From Clostridiales bacterium (GTDB taxonomy: Bacteria; Bacillota; Clostridia; Oscillospirales; Acutalibacteraceae): 5,607 bases of DNA. Positions within the stretch are counted from its first letter, which is position 1. Each line of letters begins with the position of its first letter. A program made the translations under genes and the position numbers. The notes below the pieces were generated by a model. The model saw only the letters and a program-made list of their open reading frames with translations, had not been told where the DNA came from and did no database searches. Below, one piece after another: positions 1 through 5,555 of this stretch. Where the stretch lies: positions 1 to 5,607 of the forward strand of contig JAAZGX010000284.1 in assembly GCA_012511005.1 (NCBI GenBank). The letters run 5' to 3'.

Positions 1-556
1 CGTCTATTCCTTTCTCAATGTCAATCCAGCCGTCACCAGCGTTTTTGTGCTTTGTGACAAACTTTTTCTCCATAAACTGATATTTGTCATAAGCCTCGTC
101 AAAATACTCTGTAACGGGACCGTCACCCGTCATAATTGCATAATTTATCTTTGCCTTGTTGCAGCGGTAAACATAGTCACTTGATTTTAACATATCAGTA
201 GCTTGAATAGCGATTGCACCGATTTTGTGCAGTGCCAAAAGACAAGTCCAGAAAAGATAGCTGCGCTTTAATACTAAAAGCACACGGTCGCCTTTTTTTA
301 CTCCCATATCAGATAAAAAGCTTGCCGCCTTATTTGACAACACCATCATATCACGAAATGTAAAACGCTTTTCTTCACCCTCGTTCGATATCCACAGCAT
401 CGCAAGTTTGTCAGGTTTTTCAACTCCTAACACATCCACGACATCATATGCGAAATTGAAGTCGTCGTCCCAACTTAGCTTAAAGTTTTCCGCGGCATCT
501 GAAAGAGATGAAAAACTCTCTCTCGTTCTGCCTGTAAATTTTTCATATATCGCCAT
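1..556 (-). CDS. AMP-forming acyl-CoA synthetase, N-terminal part (runs off the window)
   Basis: The frame is open from an ATG at 556 to the left edge, giving 185 residues with no stop. The start is set by a GGAGG at 562-566, five bases upstream. The protein resembles the N-terminal region of acetyl/medium-chain acyl-CoA synthetases of the ANL superfamily: an opening with FNFAYDVVD near residues 33-41, a KPDKLAMLW stretch near 48-56, then the conserved GDRVLLVLKRS and LLALHKIGAIAI blocks near 85-115. These enzymes form acyl-adenylate from ATP and a carboxylate, then acyl-CoA, in the cytoplasm. The ATP P-loop and catalytic lysine would lie beyond the edge, so activity cannot be judged. Substrate is unknown; the position downstream of a 2-oxoacid:ferredoxin oxidoreductase and IlvE suggests a short branched or aryl acid. 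It is truncated by the window, not visibly broken. The gap to the upstream regulator gene is 26 bases, so it is probably co-transcribed. Confidence 0.
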   Translation of the reverse strand, partial: MAIYEKFTGRTRESFSSLSDAAENFKLSWDDDFNFAYDVVDVLGVEKPDKLAMLWISNEGEEKRFTFRDMMVLSNKAASFLSDMGVKKGDRVLLVLKRSYLFWTCLLALHKIGAIAIQATDMLKSSDYVYRCNKAKINYAIMTGDGPVTEYFDEAYDKYQFMEKKFVTKHKNAGDGWIDIEKGID

Positions 557-561
557 ACCTG

Positions 562-566
562 CCTCC
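562..566 (-). promoter_or_regulatory. Ribosome binding site of the acyl-CoA synthetase gene
   Basis: The transcript reads GGAGG followed by five bases and ATG at 556. This fixes the ligase start although its reading frame is cut by the window edge. Confidence 0.8.
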
Positions 567-582
567 AAATCTACTCTTTCTC

Positions 583-1134
583 TTATTTCATTACAACCGC
601 TATAAACTCTGCTTTTTCGTCGCCTATCGCTTGCTCCGCATGCGGAACGCTTGAATTAAAATAGACGCTGTCACCCTCTGACAGAATGTAAGAAACCTCG
701 CCTATGAAAAACTTGATTTGCCCCGAAAGAATGTAGTTAAACTCCTGCCCCTCATGCTCGTGCATAACGGGAGTTTTGTCGGACGGCTCTACGGATACAA
801 GAAACGGCTCGCCCTTTTTGTTTCTGAAAGTGTGCGCAAGGTGAGTGTAACCATACTGACTATTCTCTTTAACGGAATAGCCCTTACCCTTTTTTACGAC
901 TGTGCATGTTGAAAGCTTTGGTGTATCGCCGCTCATAATGTCAAGAACATCAACACCAAGAATATCTGCCGCATTGTAAAGAAAACTAAAAGAAAAGTCA
1001 GCGTCGCCCTTCTCATATGCAAGATAACTGTCAACATTCATATCAAGCCGTTTTGACATATCCTCTGTGGAAATTCCGCAAATCTCCCTAAGAGCCATAA
1101 GCCTCATTCCGATTTCTGCAAGTTGGGGATTCAT
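583..1134 (-). CDS. HTH-XRE/cupin-domain transcriptional regulator
   Basis: The 183-residue protein has two domains. Residues 5-66 form an XRE-type helix-turn-helix (IGMRLMALRE, then ISTEDMSKRL, then SYLAYEKG). Residues 105-181 form a small cupin barrel: cupin motif 1 supplies H125, H127 and E131 with G138, and motif 2 supplies the GDSVYFNSSVPH stretch with H165. All four usual metal-ligand positions are present, so it may bind a metal and a small ligand. The family consists of cytoplasmic DNA-binding regulators whose cupin domain is thought to sense a metabolite. It lies between the oxidoreductase gamma gene (18-base gap) and the acyl-CoA synthetase gene (26-base gap), which suggests local or autogenous control by a pathway acid, 2-oxoacid or CoA ester (inference). 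I chose ATG 1134 over an in-frame GTG at 1143, because the GTG lies inside the apparent ribosome binding site. The family call is firm; ligand and operator are unknown. Confidence 0.92.
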   Translation of the reverse strand: MNPQLAEIGMRLMALREICGISTEDMSKRLDMNVDSYLAYEKGDADFSFSFLYNAADILGVDVLDIMSGDTPKLSTCTVVKKGKGYSVKENSQYGYTHLAHTFRNKKGEPFLVSVEPSDKTPVMHEHEGQEFNYILSGQIKFFIGEVSYILSEGDSVYFNSSVPHAEQAIGDEKAEFIAVVMK

Positions 1135-1139
1135 AAATA

Positions 1140-1148
1140 CCACCCTTT
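1140..1148 (-). promoter_or_regulatory. Ribosome binding site deciding the start of the XRE/cupin gene
   Basis: The transcript reads AAAGGGTGG, five bases, then ATG at 1134. The alternative GTG start at 1141-1143 is embedded in this site and would have no usable spacing, so the ATG is preferred. Confidence 0.65.
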
Positions 1149-1152
1149 CATA

Positions 1153-1692
1153 TTAAGCATTGCTATAATTATATCCAAGCTCGATAGCTTTTAGATTGAA
1201 AGAAAAAAGGTTTTGTTTTTTAGCGGAGATAATCTCAGTCATCGTATTTTTAATATTGTCATACGGAATTAGTCCGCTTACTTTAACAAGAAACCCAAGC
1301 ACTATCATATTTGCAAGCCCCGAAAGCTCATTATCAGATGCCAGTTGCGTTGCGGGGATATAATGTGCAAAAACATCGTTTCTTTTTACCTCTCGTTCAA
1401 TAAGAGAACTGTCTACTATAATTATTCCGTCTTTTTTTACGGTATCCTCGTATTTATCAAGTGACGGAAGGTTCATTGCTATTAAAATATCAGGCTCTGA
1501 AATAATAGGTGAGCCTATCGGATTATCACTGACAATTACGCTGCAATTAGCCGTACCGCCGCGCATTTCAGGTCCGTATGAGGGCAACCAGCTTACCTCT
1601 TTTCCTCTAAGAAGCGCCTCATTTGCTAAAAATCTGCCCGCGAACAAAACGCCCTGCCCGCCAAAGCCGGCAACAAGAATTTCACAAGCCAT
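1153..1692 (-). CDS. korC: 2-oxoacid:ferredoxin oxidoreductase, gamma subunit
   Basis: The 179-residue protein is the usual length for the separate gamma subunit of KOR/VOR-type 2-oxoacid:ferredoxin oxidoreductases (POR gamma domain). It starts with the glycine-rich GFGGQG at residues 9-14 and has the family block SYGPEMRGGTAN at 38-49. Gamma subunits form the CoA-binding part of the enzyme, which interconverts 2-oxoacid + CoA + oxidised ferredoxin with acyl-CoA + CO2 + reduced ferredoxin. The ATG overlaps the beta-subunit stop by one base (TAATG), with GGAGGAG just upstream, indicating translational coupling. No catalytic feature looks missing. The sequence alone does not separate 2-oxoisovalerate from 2-oxoglutarate specificity, so the symbol is a family-level label. 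Confidence 0.93.
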   Translation of the reverse strand: MACEILVAGFGGQGVLFAGRFLANEALLRGKEVSWLPSYGPEMRGGTANCSVIVSDNPIGSPIISEPDILIAMNLPSLDKYEDTVKKDGIIIVDSSLIEREVKRNDVFAHYIPATQLASDNELSGLANMIVLGFLVKVSGLIPYDNIKNTMTEIISAKKQNLFSFNLKAIELGYNYSNA

Positions 1693-2444
1693 TATTTCTC
1701 CTCCTTTTGGGCATATTTATCCTTATAAACCCCCAAAGGATAATAAGGGAGCATATTGTCTTCAAGCCAAGATAACGACTCTACGGGAGAAATCCCCCAA
1801 TTCGTCGGGCATGTGGATATAACCTCAATAAGAGTAAATCCCTTGCCTTCAATCTGATATGAAAATGCTTTTTTTATTGCCTTTTTCGCGGCTCTTATGT
1901 TTTTCGGGTTGTTTACGGTAACGCGCTCAAGATAAGCGGCGCCGTCTACCTGAGAAAGCATTTCACATACCTTTATAGGAAATCCCGCTGCCTCGGTATC
2001 TCTGCCATATGGCGAGGTTTGCGTAACTTGACCGGGGAGTGATGTGGGCGCCATTTGACCGCCCGTCATTCCATAAATTGCGTTATTGACGAATATAATC
2101 GTAATATTTTCGCCCCTTGCCGCCGCGTGAACCGTTTCCGCCGTGCCTATCGCCGCAAGGTCACCGTCACCCTGATAAGTAAATACAACGCCGTCCGGTA
2201 CGGCTCTTTTTATACCCGTCGCCACTGCGGGCGCCCTGCCGTGGGCGGCTTGAATCATATCGCAATTAAAATAATTATACGCAAGTACAGAACAACCTAC
2301 GGGTGCTACGCCTATTGCTTCACCCTCTCTGTCAAGCTCCTCTATAACCTCTGCTACAAGACGGTGAATAATTCCGTGAGTACAACCGGGGCAGTAGTGC
2401 ATAACAGCATCTGTAAGCATAGGGGTCTTATTAAATACAATCAT
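1692..2444 (-). CDS. korB: 2-oxoacid:ferredoxin oxidoreductase, beta (TPP-binding) subunit
   Basis: The 250-residue catalytic subunit binds thiamine diphosphate and a [4Fe-4S] cluster. CPGC at residues 18-21, C51 and C212 fit the four-cysteine cluster pattern known in OFOR beta subunits. The TPP/Mg motif is present as GDGD at 92-95 with NNAIYGMTGGQ at 120-130 (D93 and N121 spaced 28 apart). HGRAPAVATG at 68-77 is another family block. Length matches stand-alone KorB/VOR beta subunits. Together with the alpha subunit it cleaves, or in reverse carboxylates, the 2-oxoacid/acyl-CoA pair. The start overlaps the alpha stop in TAATG and is preceded by GGAGG inside the alpha gene. The symbol korB is used at family level; related operons also carry vor names. 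Confidence 0.95.
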   Translation of the reverse strand: MIVFNKTPMLTDAVMHYCPGCTHGIIHRLVAEVIEELDREGEAIGVAPVGCSVLAYNYFNCDMIQAAHGRAPAVATGIKRAVPDGVVFTYQGDGDLAAIGTAETVHAAARGENITIIFVNNAIYGMTGGQMAPTSLPGQVTQTSPYGRDTEAAGFPIKVCEMLSQVDGAAYLERVTVNNPKNIRAAKKAIKKAFSYQIEGKGFTLIEVISTCPTNWGISPVESLSWLEDNMLPYYPLGVYKDKYAQKEEK

Positions 2445-3511
2445 TAATTTGCACCTCCCGATTTGTTTATTTCTCTGATTTTTTCAAGTATCTGTTCTGT
2501 CGTTACTATCATGCCGCCCGTTCTGTTGCAAAGATAAACGGGTTTTTTGCAGCGAATGGCAAGCTCTACATCTGTAATGAGCTGACCCATTGAAAGCTCA
2601 ACCGTTATAAAAGCCTTTGCCTTATTTGCGGCTTTTAATAGGTTTTGTTTCGGGAAAGGCCAAATCGTTATGGGTCTTATAAGCCCCGCTTTTATGCCTT
2701 CCTTCCTTGCCAGCTCCACGGCATTTTTTGAAACTCTTGATGTAATGCCATATGCGACTAAAGCTATTTCGGCATCGTCCATCATATATTCTTCGCACAT
2801 CGTTTCATTCTGCTCTATTTTTTCATATCTCTCATAACGCTCAAAGTTCTTTGCTTCAAGCTCTAAAGGGTTTAAGAAAAGAGAATTAACTAAATTAGGC
2901 TTTCTTTTCCCTCTTGTCCCCGTAAGCGCCCATGGCTTTTCATACTGCTTAACTTCATTAGTATCAAGGCTTACAGGCTCCATCATTTGCCCAAGTGTTC
3001 CGTCTGCTAAAACCATTGCCGTCATACGGTACTTATCCGCAAGGTCAAAACCTTTCAGTGTAAGGCTTGCCATTTCCTGAACAGATGACGGTGCTAATAC
3101 GAGCATCCGAAAATCCCCGTGTCCCGCTCCTTTTGTAGCTTGAAAATAATCAGATTGTGAGGGTTGAATTCCTCCGAGTCCGGGACCGCCCCTTTGAACA
3201 TTAACTAACAAAGCAGGTAAATCACAACCCGCAATATATGACAGCCCCTCGCTTTTAAGCGCAATTCCGGGGCTTGAGCTTGAGGTCATCGCCCTTTTGC
3301 CTGCCGCCGCTGCTCCCATTACCATATTTATGGCGGCTATTTCACTTTCCGCCTGTAAAAATACACCGTCTACCTTAGGCATTCTTTTCGCCATATATGC
3401 CGCTATTTCCGTTTGCGGTGTTATGGGGTACCCGAAATAATGCCGGCAACCTGCCATTATAGCTGCCTCTGCAATAGCTTCGTTACCTTTCATCAACACT
3501 TTTTCTGCCAA
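2444..3511 (-). CDS. vorB: 2-oxoacid:ferredoxin oxidoreductase, alpha subunit (VorB, 3-methyl-2-oxobutanoate type)
   Basis: The 355-residue alpha subunit has the pyrimidine-binding fold of PFOR-like enzymes. The opening VLMKGNEAIAEAA and the GYPITPQT block at residues 27-34 (T31 is the expected 2-oxoacid carboxylate contact) are typical of proteins named VorB. QAESE at 53-57, TSSSSPGI at 76-83 and QRGGPGLG at 106-113 complete the TPP and substrate region; a C-terminal transketolase-C-like domain follows. The reaction is 3-methyl-2-oxobutanoate (or a related 2-oxoacid) + CoA to acyl-CoA + CO2 with ferredoxin, reversible given low-potential ferredoxin. The start is a TTG at 3511, supported by AAAGGAAG six bases upstream; the next in-frame ATG at codon 7 would cut into the conserved N terminus. 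Specificity is inferred from family resemblance and from ilvE in the same operon; a 2-oxoglutarate synthase is the main alternative. Confidence 0.94.
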   Translation of the reverse strand: MAEKVLMKGNEAIAEAAIMAGCRHYFGYPITPQTEIAAYMAKRMPKVDGVFLQAESEIAAINMVMGAAAAGKRAMTSSSSPGIALKSEGLSYIAGCDLPALLVNVQRGGPGLGGIQPSQSDYFQATKGAGHGDFRMLVLAPSSVQEMASLTLKGFDLADKYRMTAMVLADGTLGQMMEPVSLDTNEVKQYEKPWALTGTRGKRKPNLVNSLFLNPLELEAKNFERYERYEKIEQNETMCEEYMMDDAEIALVAYGITSRVSKNAVELARKEGIKAGLIRPITIWPFPKQNLLKAANKAKAFITVELSMGQLITDVELAIRCKKPVYLCNRTGGMIVTTEQILEKIREINKSGGAN

Positions 3512-3517
3512 TACTAT

Positions 3518-3525
3518 CTTCCTTT
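3518..3525 (-). promoter_or_regulatory. Ribosome binding site supporting a TTG start of vorB
   Basis: The transcript reads AAAGGAAG followed by six bases and TTG at 3511. The spacing fits the TTG and not the ATG six codons downstream. Confidence 0.7.
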
Positions 3526-3543
3526 CGATAAGAACATCAAATA

Positions 3544-3750
3544 CTACTTTTCAACCGTAATAACGCAATCAGGGCACATCATAGCACAAAAAGCACAGCC
3601 AATACAAAGCTCTTGGTCTGTAATCTTCGCTGGATGATAACCCTTTGCGTTTAATTTATCCTCACTGAGTACTACTATTTTTTTAGGGCATACATTCACA
3701 CAAAGCGAACATCCCTTACATAAATCGCTTTCAAATATTACCTTCGCCAT
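3544..3750 (-). CDS. korD: Ferredoxin-type delta subunit of 2-oxoacid:ferredoxin oxidoreductase, 2x[4Fe-4S]
   Basis: This 68-residue protein has two complete CxxCxxCxxxCP motifs: C11, C14, C17, C21-P22 and C49, C52, C55, C59-P60. Each motif's fourth cysteine belongs with the other cluster, as usual in 2[4Fe-4S] ferredoxins. It fits the delta subunit (KorD/VorD/PorD type), which carries electrons between the TPP/cluster centre of the beta subunit and external ferredoxin. An additional cysteine, C62, follows the second motif. Its position directly before the alpha, beta and gamma genes is the classical D-A-B-C order. AGGAGG at 3757-3762 lies six bases before the ATG, the strongest such site inside the operon. 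The gap to vorB is 32 bases, the longest inside the operon. Confidence 0.94.
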   Translation of the reverse strand: MAKVIFESDLCKGCSLCVNVCPKKIVVLSEDKLNAKGYHPAKITDQELCIGCAFCAMMCPDCVITVEK

Positions 3751-3768
3751 TGTCTTCCTCCTGTTTTT

Positions 3769-4434
3769 TTACAAGCCTTGCCGCACATAAATCTGTATCG
3801 GAAACAAATCATAAACCTTGCCTTTTAATTCTTCAAATAAGTCGTTTTTAACTGCCGTCATTTTTATGGGAAGATGGACCCCGTCTGAAACCTCTTTTGC
3901 ATATTCTAAAGAAGATATTACATCAAGAGCCGTTGTGTCCTCTCCTATATTCGAGTTATTTACTATTGCGGTAAAAGGCAGCTTACATGAATTCTCTATT
4001 TCCGTTTTTATCTCTTTTACACCTTTTATATTTGCCGTAAGCGGACGGAATTTGTTGATTACAAAAAGCATTTCATAATCATTTTCTTCTTTTATTTTAT
4101 CAGCATAACGCCCAAGCGCTAAAGCGCCCCTGTCGTCCCCGCCCACATCCATAACGGCGTGTACGCTTTTATCGTCTATCAATGAATAAATTTCCGCGGG
4201 TATTGACGGCAAATCAATGTTTGAGCCGGCATATTTTGAAGAAATCAAGCGTACTTCATTCTCGTTTAGTACTCTTTCGCCGTCTTTCGTTCTAAAATAC
4301 GGATTTACAATGTCAAGGTCGCCAATCGAAACGGTTAAGCTTTGCCTTTTTAGAAATAAAGCGTAGTTTATAGCAATATTAGTTTTGCCGCTCCCATAAT
4401 GCCCCGCAAAAATAGTCATTCTTTTAATAATCAT
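3769..4434 (-). CDS. MinD/ParA-like P-loop ATPase of unassigned function
   Basis: The 221-residue protein has a single nucleotide-binding domain of the SIMIBI (MinD/ParA/CobQ) type. The P-loop is AGHYGSGKTN at residues 10-19. GDLDIVNPYFR at 38-48 looks like the switch region and DVGGDDRG at 96-103 like Walker B. The INKFRP stretch at 126-131 may help recognise the base. The signature lysine at the start of the deviant Walker A (KGGxGKT) is replaced by H12. Only one cysteine is visible (in ENSCKLPF), so the CxxC cluster motif of Mrp/ApbC scaffold proteins is absent. There is no membrane segment or signal peptide. The start overlaps the ilvE stop in TAATG, with GGAG about 12 bases upstream; an ATG at codon 6 is an alternative. 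Its place between ilvE and the delta subunit suggests a role in assembling or activating the oxidoreductase (inference); I do not recognise a defined function. Confidence 0.88.
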   Translation of the reverse strand: MIIKRMTIFAGHYGSGKTNIAINYALFLKRQSLTVSIGDLDIVNPYFRTKDGERVLNENEVRLISSKYAGSNIDLPSIPAEIYSLIDDKSVHAVMDVGGDDRGALALGRYADKIKEENDYEMLFVINKFRPLTANIKGVKEIKTEIENSCKLPFTAIVNNSNIGEDTTALDVISSLEYAKEVSDGVHLPIKMTAVKNDLFEELKGKVYDLFPIQIYVRQGL

Positions 4435-5498
4435 TAAACGCTGACTCTCCAGCCGAATTTATCCTCAATATGACCCGTTTGTATGCCCGTAATCGTATCG
4501 TAAAGCCTTTGTGACAGCTCCCCCGTCTTACCGTCCTTTACAGTCATAACCTCGTCCTTATAACGAAGCTTTCCGACGGGAGAAATAACGGCGGCTGTAC
4601 CCGTTCCGAAAACCTCCTCAAGTGTACCGTCCTTCACGGCGTCTATCAGCTCGTCTACCGATATTTTACGCTCATTAACGGGCAGCCCCCAACTTTTACA
4701 AAGCGCTATAACACTGTCTCTCGTAATCCCCGGTAAAATAGAGCCGCTCAGCATCGGAGTTACAACAGTGCCGTTTATCTTGAAGAATATATTCATAGCG
4801 CCGACTTCTTCAATATATTTACGCTCTACACCGTCAAGCCAAAGCACTTGCGAAAAACCCTCGTTATGCGCCTTATTCTGCGCTATAAGGCTTGCCGCAT
4901 AGTTACCGCCCGTTTTTATGTGTCCCATTCCGCCTTTAACGGCTCTTACATACTCGTCCTCAACCCATATGCCTACAGGCGCAAGTCCGCTCTCGTAATA
5001 TGCTCCGCTTGGGGAAAGGATTACTATAAATTTATATGTTTTAGAGGGCGCAACGCCTAAAAATGAATCTGTCGCAATAATAAACGGGCGAATATAAAGG
5101 GAAGTGCCGGACTTTGTCGGTATCCAGTCCTTGTCAACACGAACAACGGCTTTTACAGCCTCTACAAAATACTCCTCAGGCAGTTCCGGAATTACGAGTC
5201 TCCTGTTAGAGCTGTTCGTTCTTTTCGCATTCATTTCAGGTCTGAATAAATACGCATTATCGTTTTCATCTTTATATGCTTTTAACCCCTCAAACATTTC
5301 CTGACCGTAATGGAAAACCATACACGCAGGCGAAAGCTCAAGGTTTTTAAAAGGCTCTACCCTCGCGTCATGCCAACCTTTTTCGGTTGAATAGTCCATA
5401 ATAAACATATGGTCTGTAAATATTTTTCCAAAACCAAGGGCATCATCTTTTCTTGGTTTTACTTTAGGATTTGCTGTCTTTTCAATTCTTATTTCCAT
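4434..5498 (-). CDS. ilvE: Branched-chain amino acid aminotransferase (class IV, PLP-dependent)
   Basis: The 354-residue protein is a fold-type IV aminotransferase of the longer BCAT group. It exchanges the amino group between glutamate/2-oxoglutarate and valine, leucine or isoleucine and their 2-oxoacids in the cytoplasm. The PLP lysine is K195, in HIKTGGNYAAS. The signature EEVGAMNIFF at 230-239 supplies E231, expected to contact the PLP pyridine nitrogen. The SGSILPGITRDSV stretch that follows completes the class IV signature. Also typical are the VFHYGQEMFEGLKAY block at 61-75 and SLYIRPF at 133-139. The start is the ATG at 5498 with AAGGAG six bases upstream. The frame stays open to an ATG at 5564, but that start would lie inside the leader terminator. 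It is the first gene after the T-box, so starvation for the cognate amino acid should raise its expression. Its stop overlaps the ATPase start by one base. Confidence 0.96.
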   Translation of the reverse strand: MEIRIEKTANPKVKPRKDDALGFGKIFTDHMFIMDYSTEKGWHDARVEPFKNLELSPACMVFHYGQEMFEGLKAYKDENDNAYLFRPEMNAKRTNSSNRRLVIPELPEEYFVEAVKAVVRVDKDWIPTKSGTSLYIRPFIIATDSFLGVAPSKTYKFIVILSPSGAYYESGLAPVGIWVEDEYVRAVKGGMGHIKTGGNYAASLIAQNKAHNEGFSQVLWLDGVERKYIEEVGAMNIFFKINGTVVTPMLSGSILPGITRDSVIALCKSWGLPVNERKISVDELIDAVKDGTLEEVFGTGTAAVISPVGKLRYKDEVMTVKDGKTGELSQRLYDTITGIQTGHIEDKFGWRVSV

Positions 5499-5504
5499 AA
5501 TAAT

Positions 5505-5510
5505 CTCCTT
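5505..5510 (-). promoter_or_regulatory. Ribosome binding site of ilvE
   Basis: The transcript reads AAGGAG, six bases, then ATG at 5498. It lies just downstream of the leader terminator, as expected for an attenuated gene, and fixes the ilvE start. Confidence 0.85.
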
Positions 5511-5520
5511 TCGTATGGAT

Positions 5521-5555
5521 AAAAGTCCCCCAAAGCAAAAACTGCTTTGAGGGAC
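5521..5555 (-). terminator. Rho-independent terminator of the T-box leader (attenuator)
   Basis: The arms 5544-5555 (GTCCCTCAAAGC) and 5525-5536 (GCTTTGGGGGAC) form a 12-base-pair stem with a single G-U pair and a seven-base loop. Four U residues follow (5521-5524). The 5' arm overlaps the 3' arm of the antiterminator, so only one of the two structures can form. Confidence 0.93.

Noticed and set aside
1135..1143. GTG start three codons upstream for the XRE/cupin gene
   Set aside because: The GTG lies within the apparent ribosome binding site, leaving no spacing; ATG 1134 has five-base spacing.
2055..2447. Plus-strand open frame of 130 codons opposite the beta and alpha subunit genes
   Set aside because: It is antisense to well-conserved coding sequence, has a composition rich in Arg, Tyr, Asn and Cys unlike a real protein, and resembles no family. 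Shorter plus-strand frames at 408-605, 718-912, 3413-3637, 3818-4078, 4848-5060 and 5104-5304 were dismissed on the same grounds.
3513..3532. Small hairpin in the delta-alpha gap with the vorB ribosome binding site in its loop
   Set aside because: The stem is only about five pairs with an eight-base loop and no U tract, too weak to call a regulatory element or terminator.
1153..3750. Indolepyruvate or pyruvate:ferredoxin oxidoreductase
   Set aside because: Indolepyruvate enzymes have a fused alpha chain of about 600 residues and PFOR is usually one long chain. The separate 355/250/179/68-residue subunits match the VOR/KOR type; 2-oxoglutarate specificity remains possible.
3769..4434. Chromosome-partition ParA or septum-site MinD, or Mrp/ApbC Fe-S carrier
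   Set aside because: No ParB/MinE partner nearby, no amphipathic C-terminal membrane helix evident, the signature lysine is absent, and the Mrp CxxC is missing.
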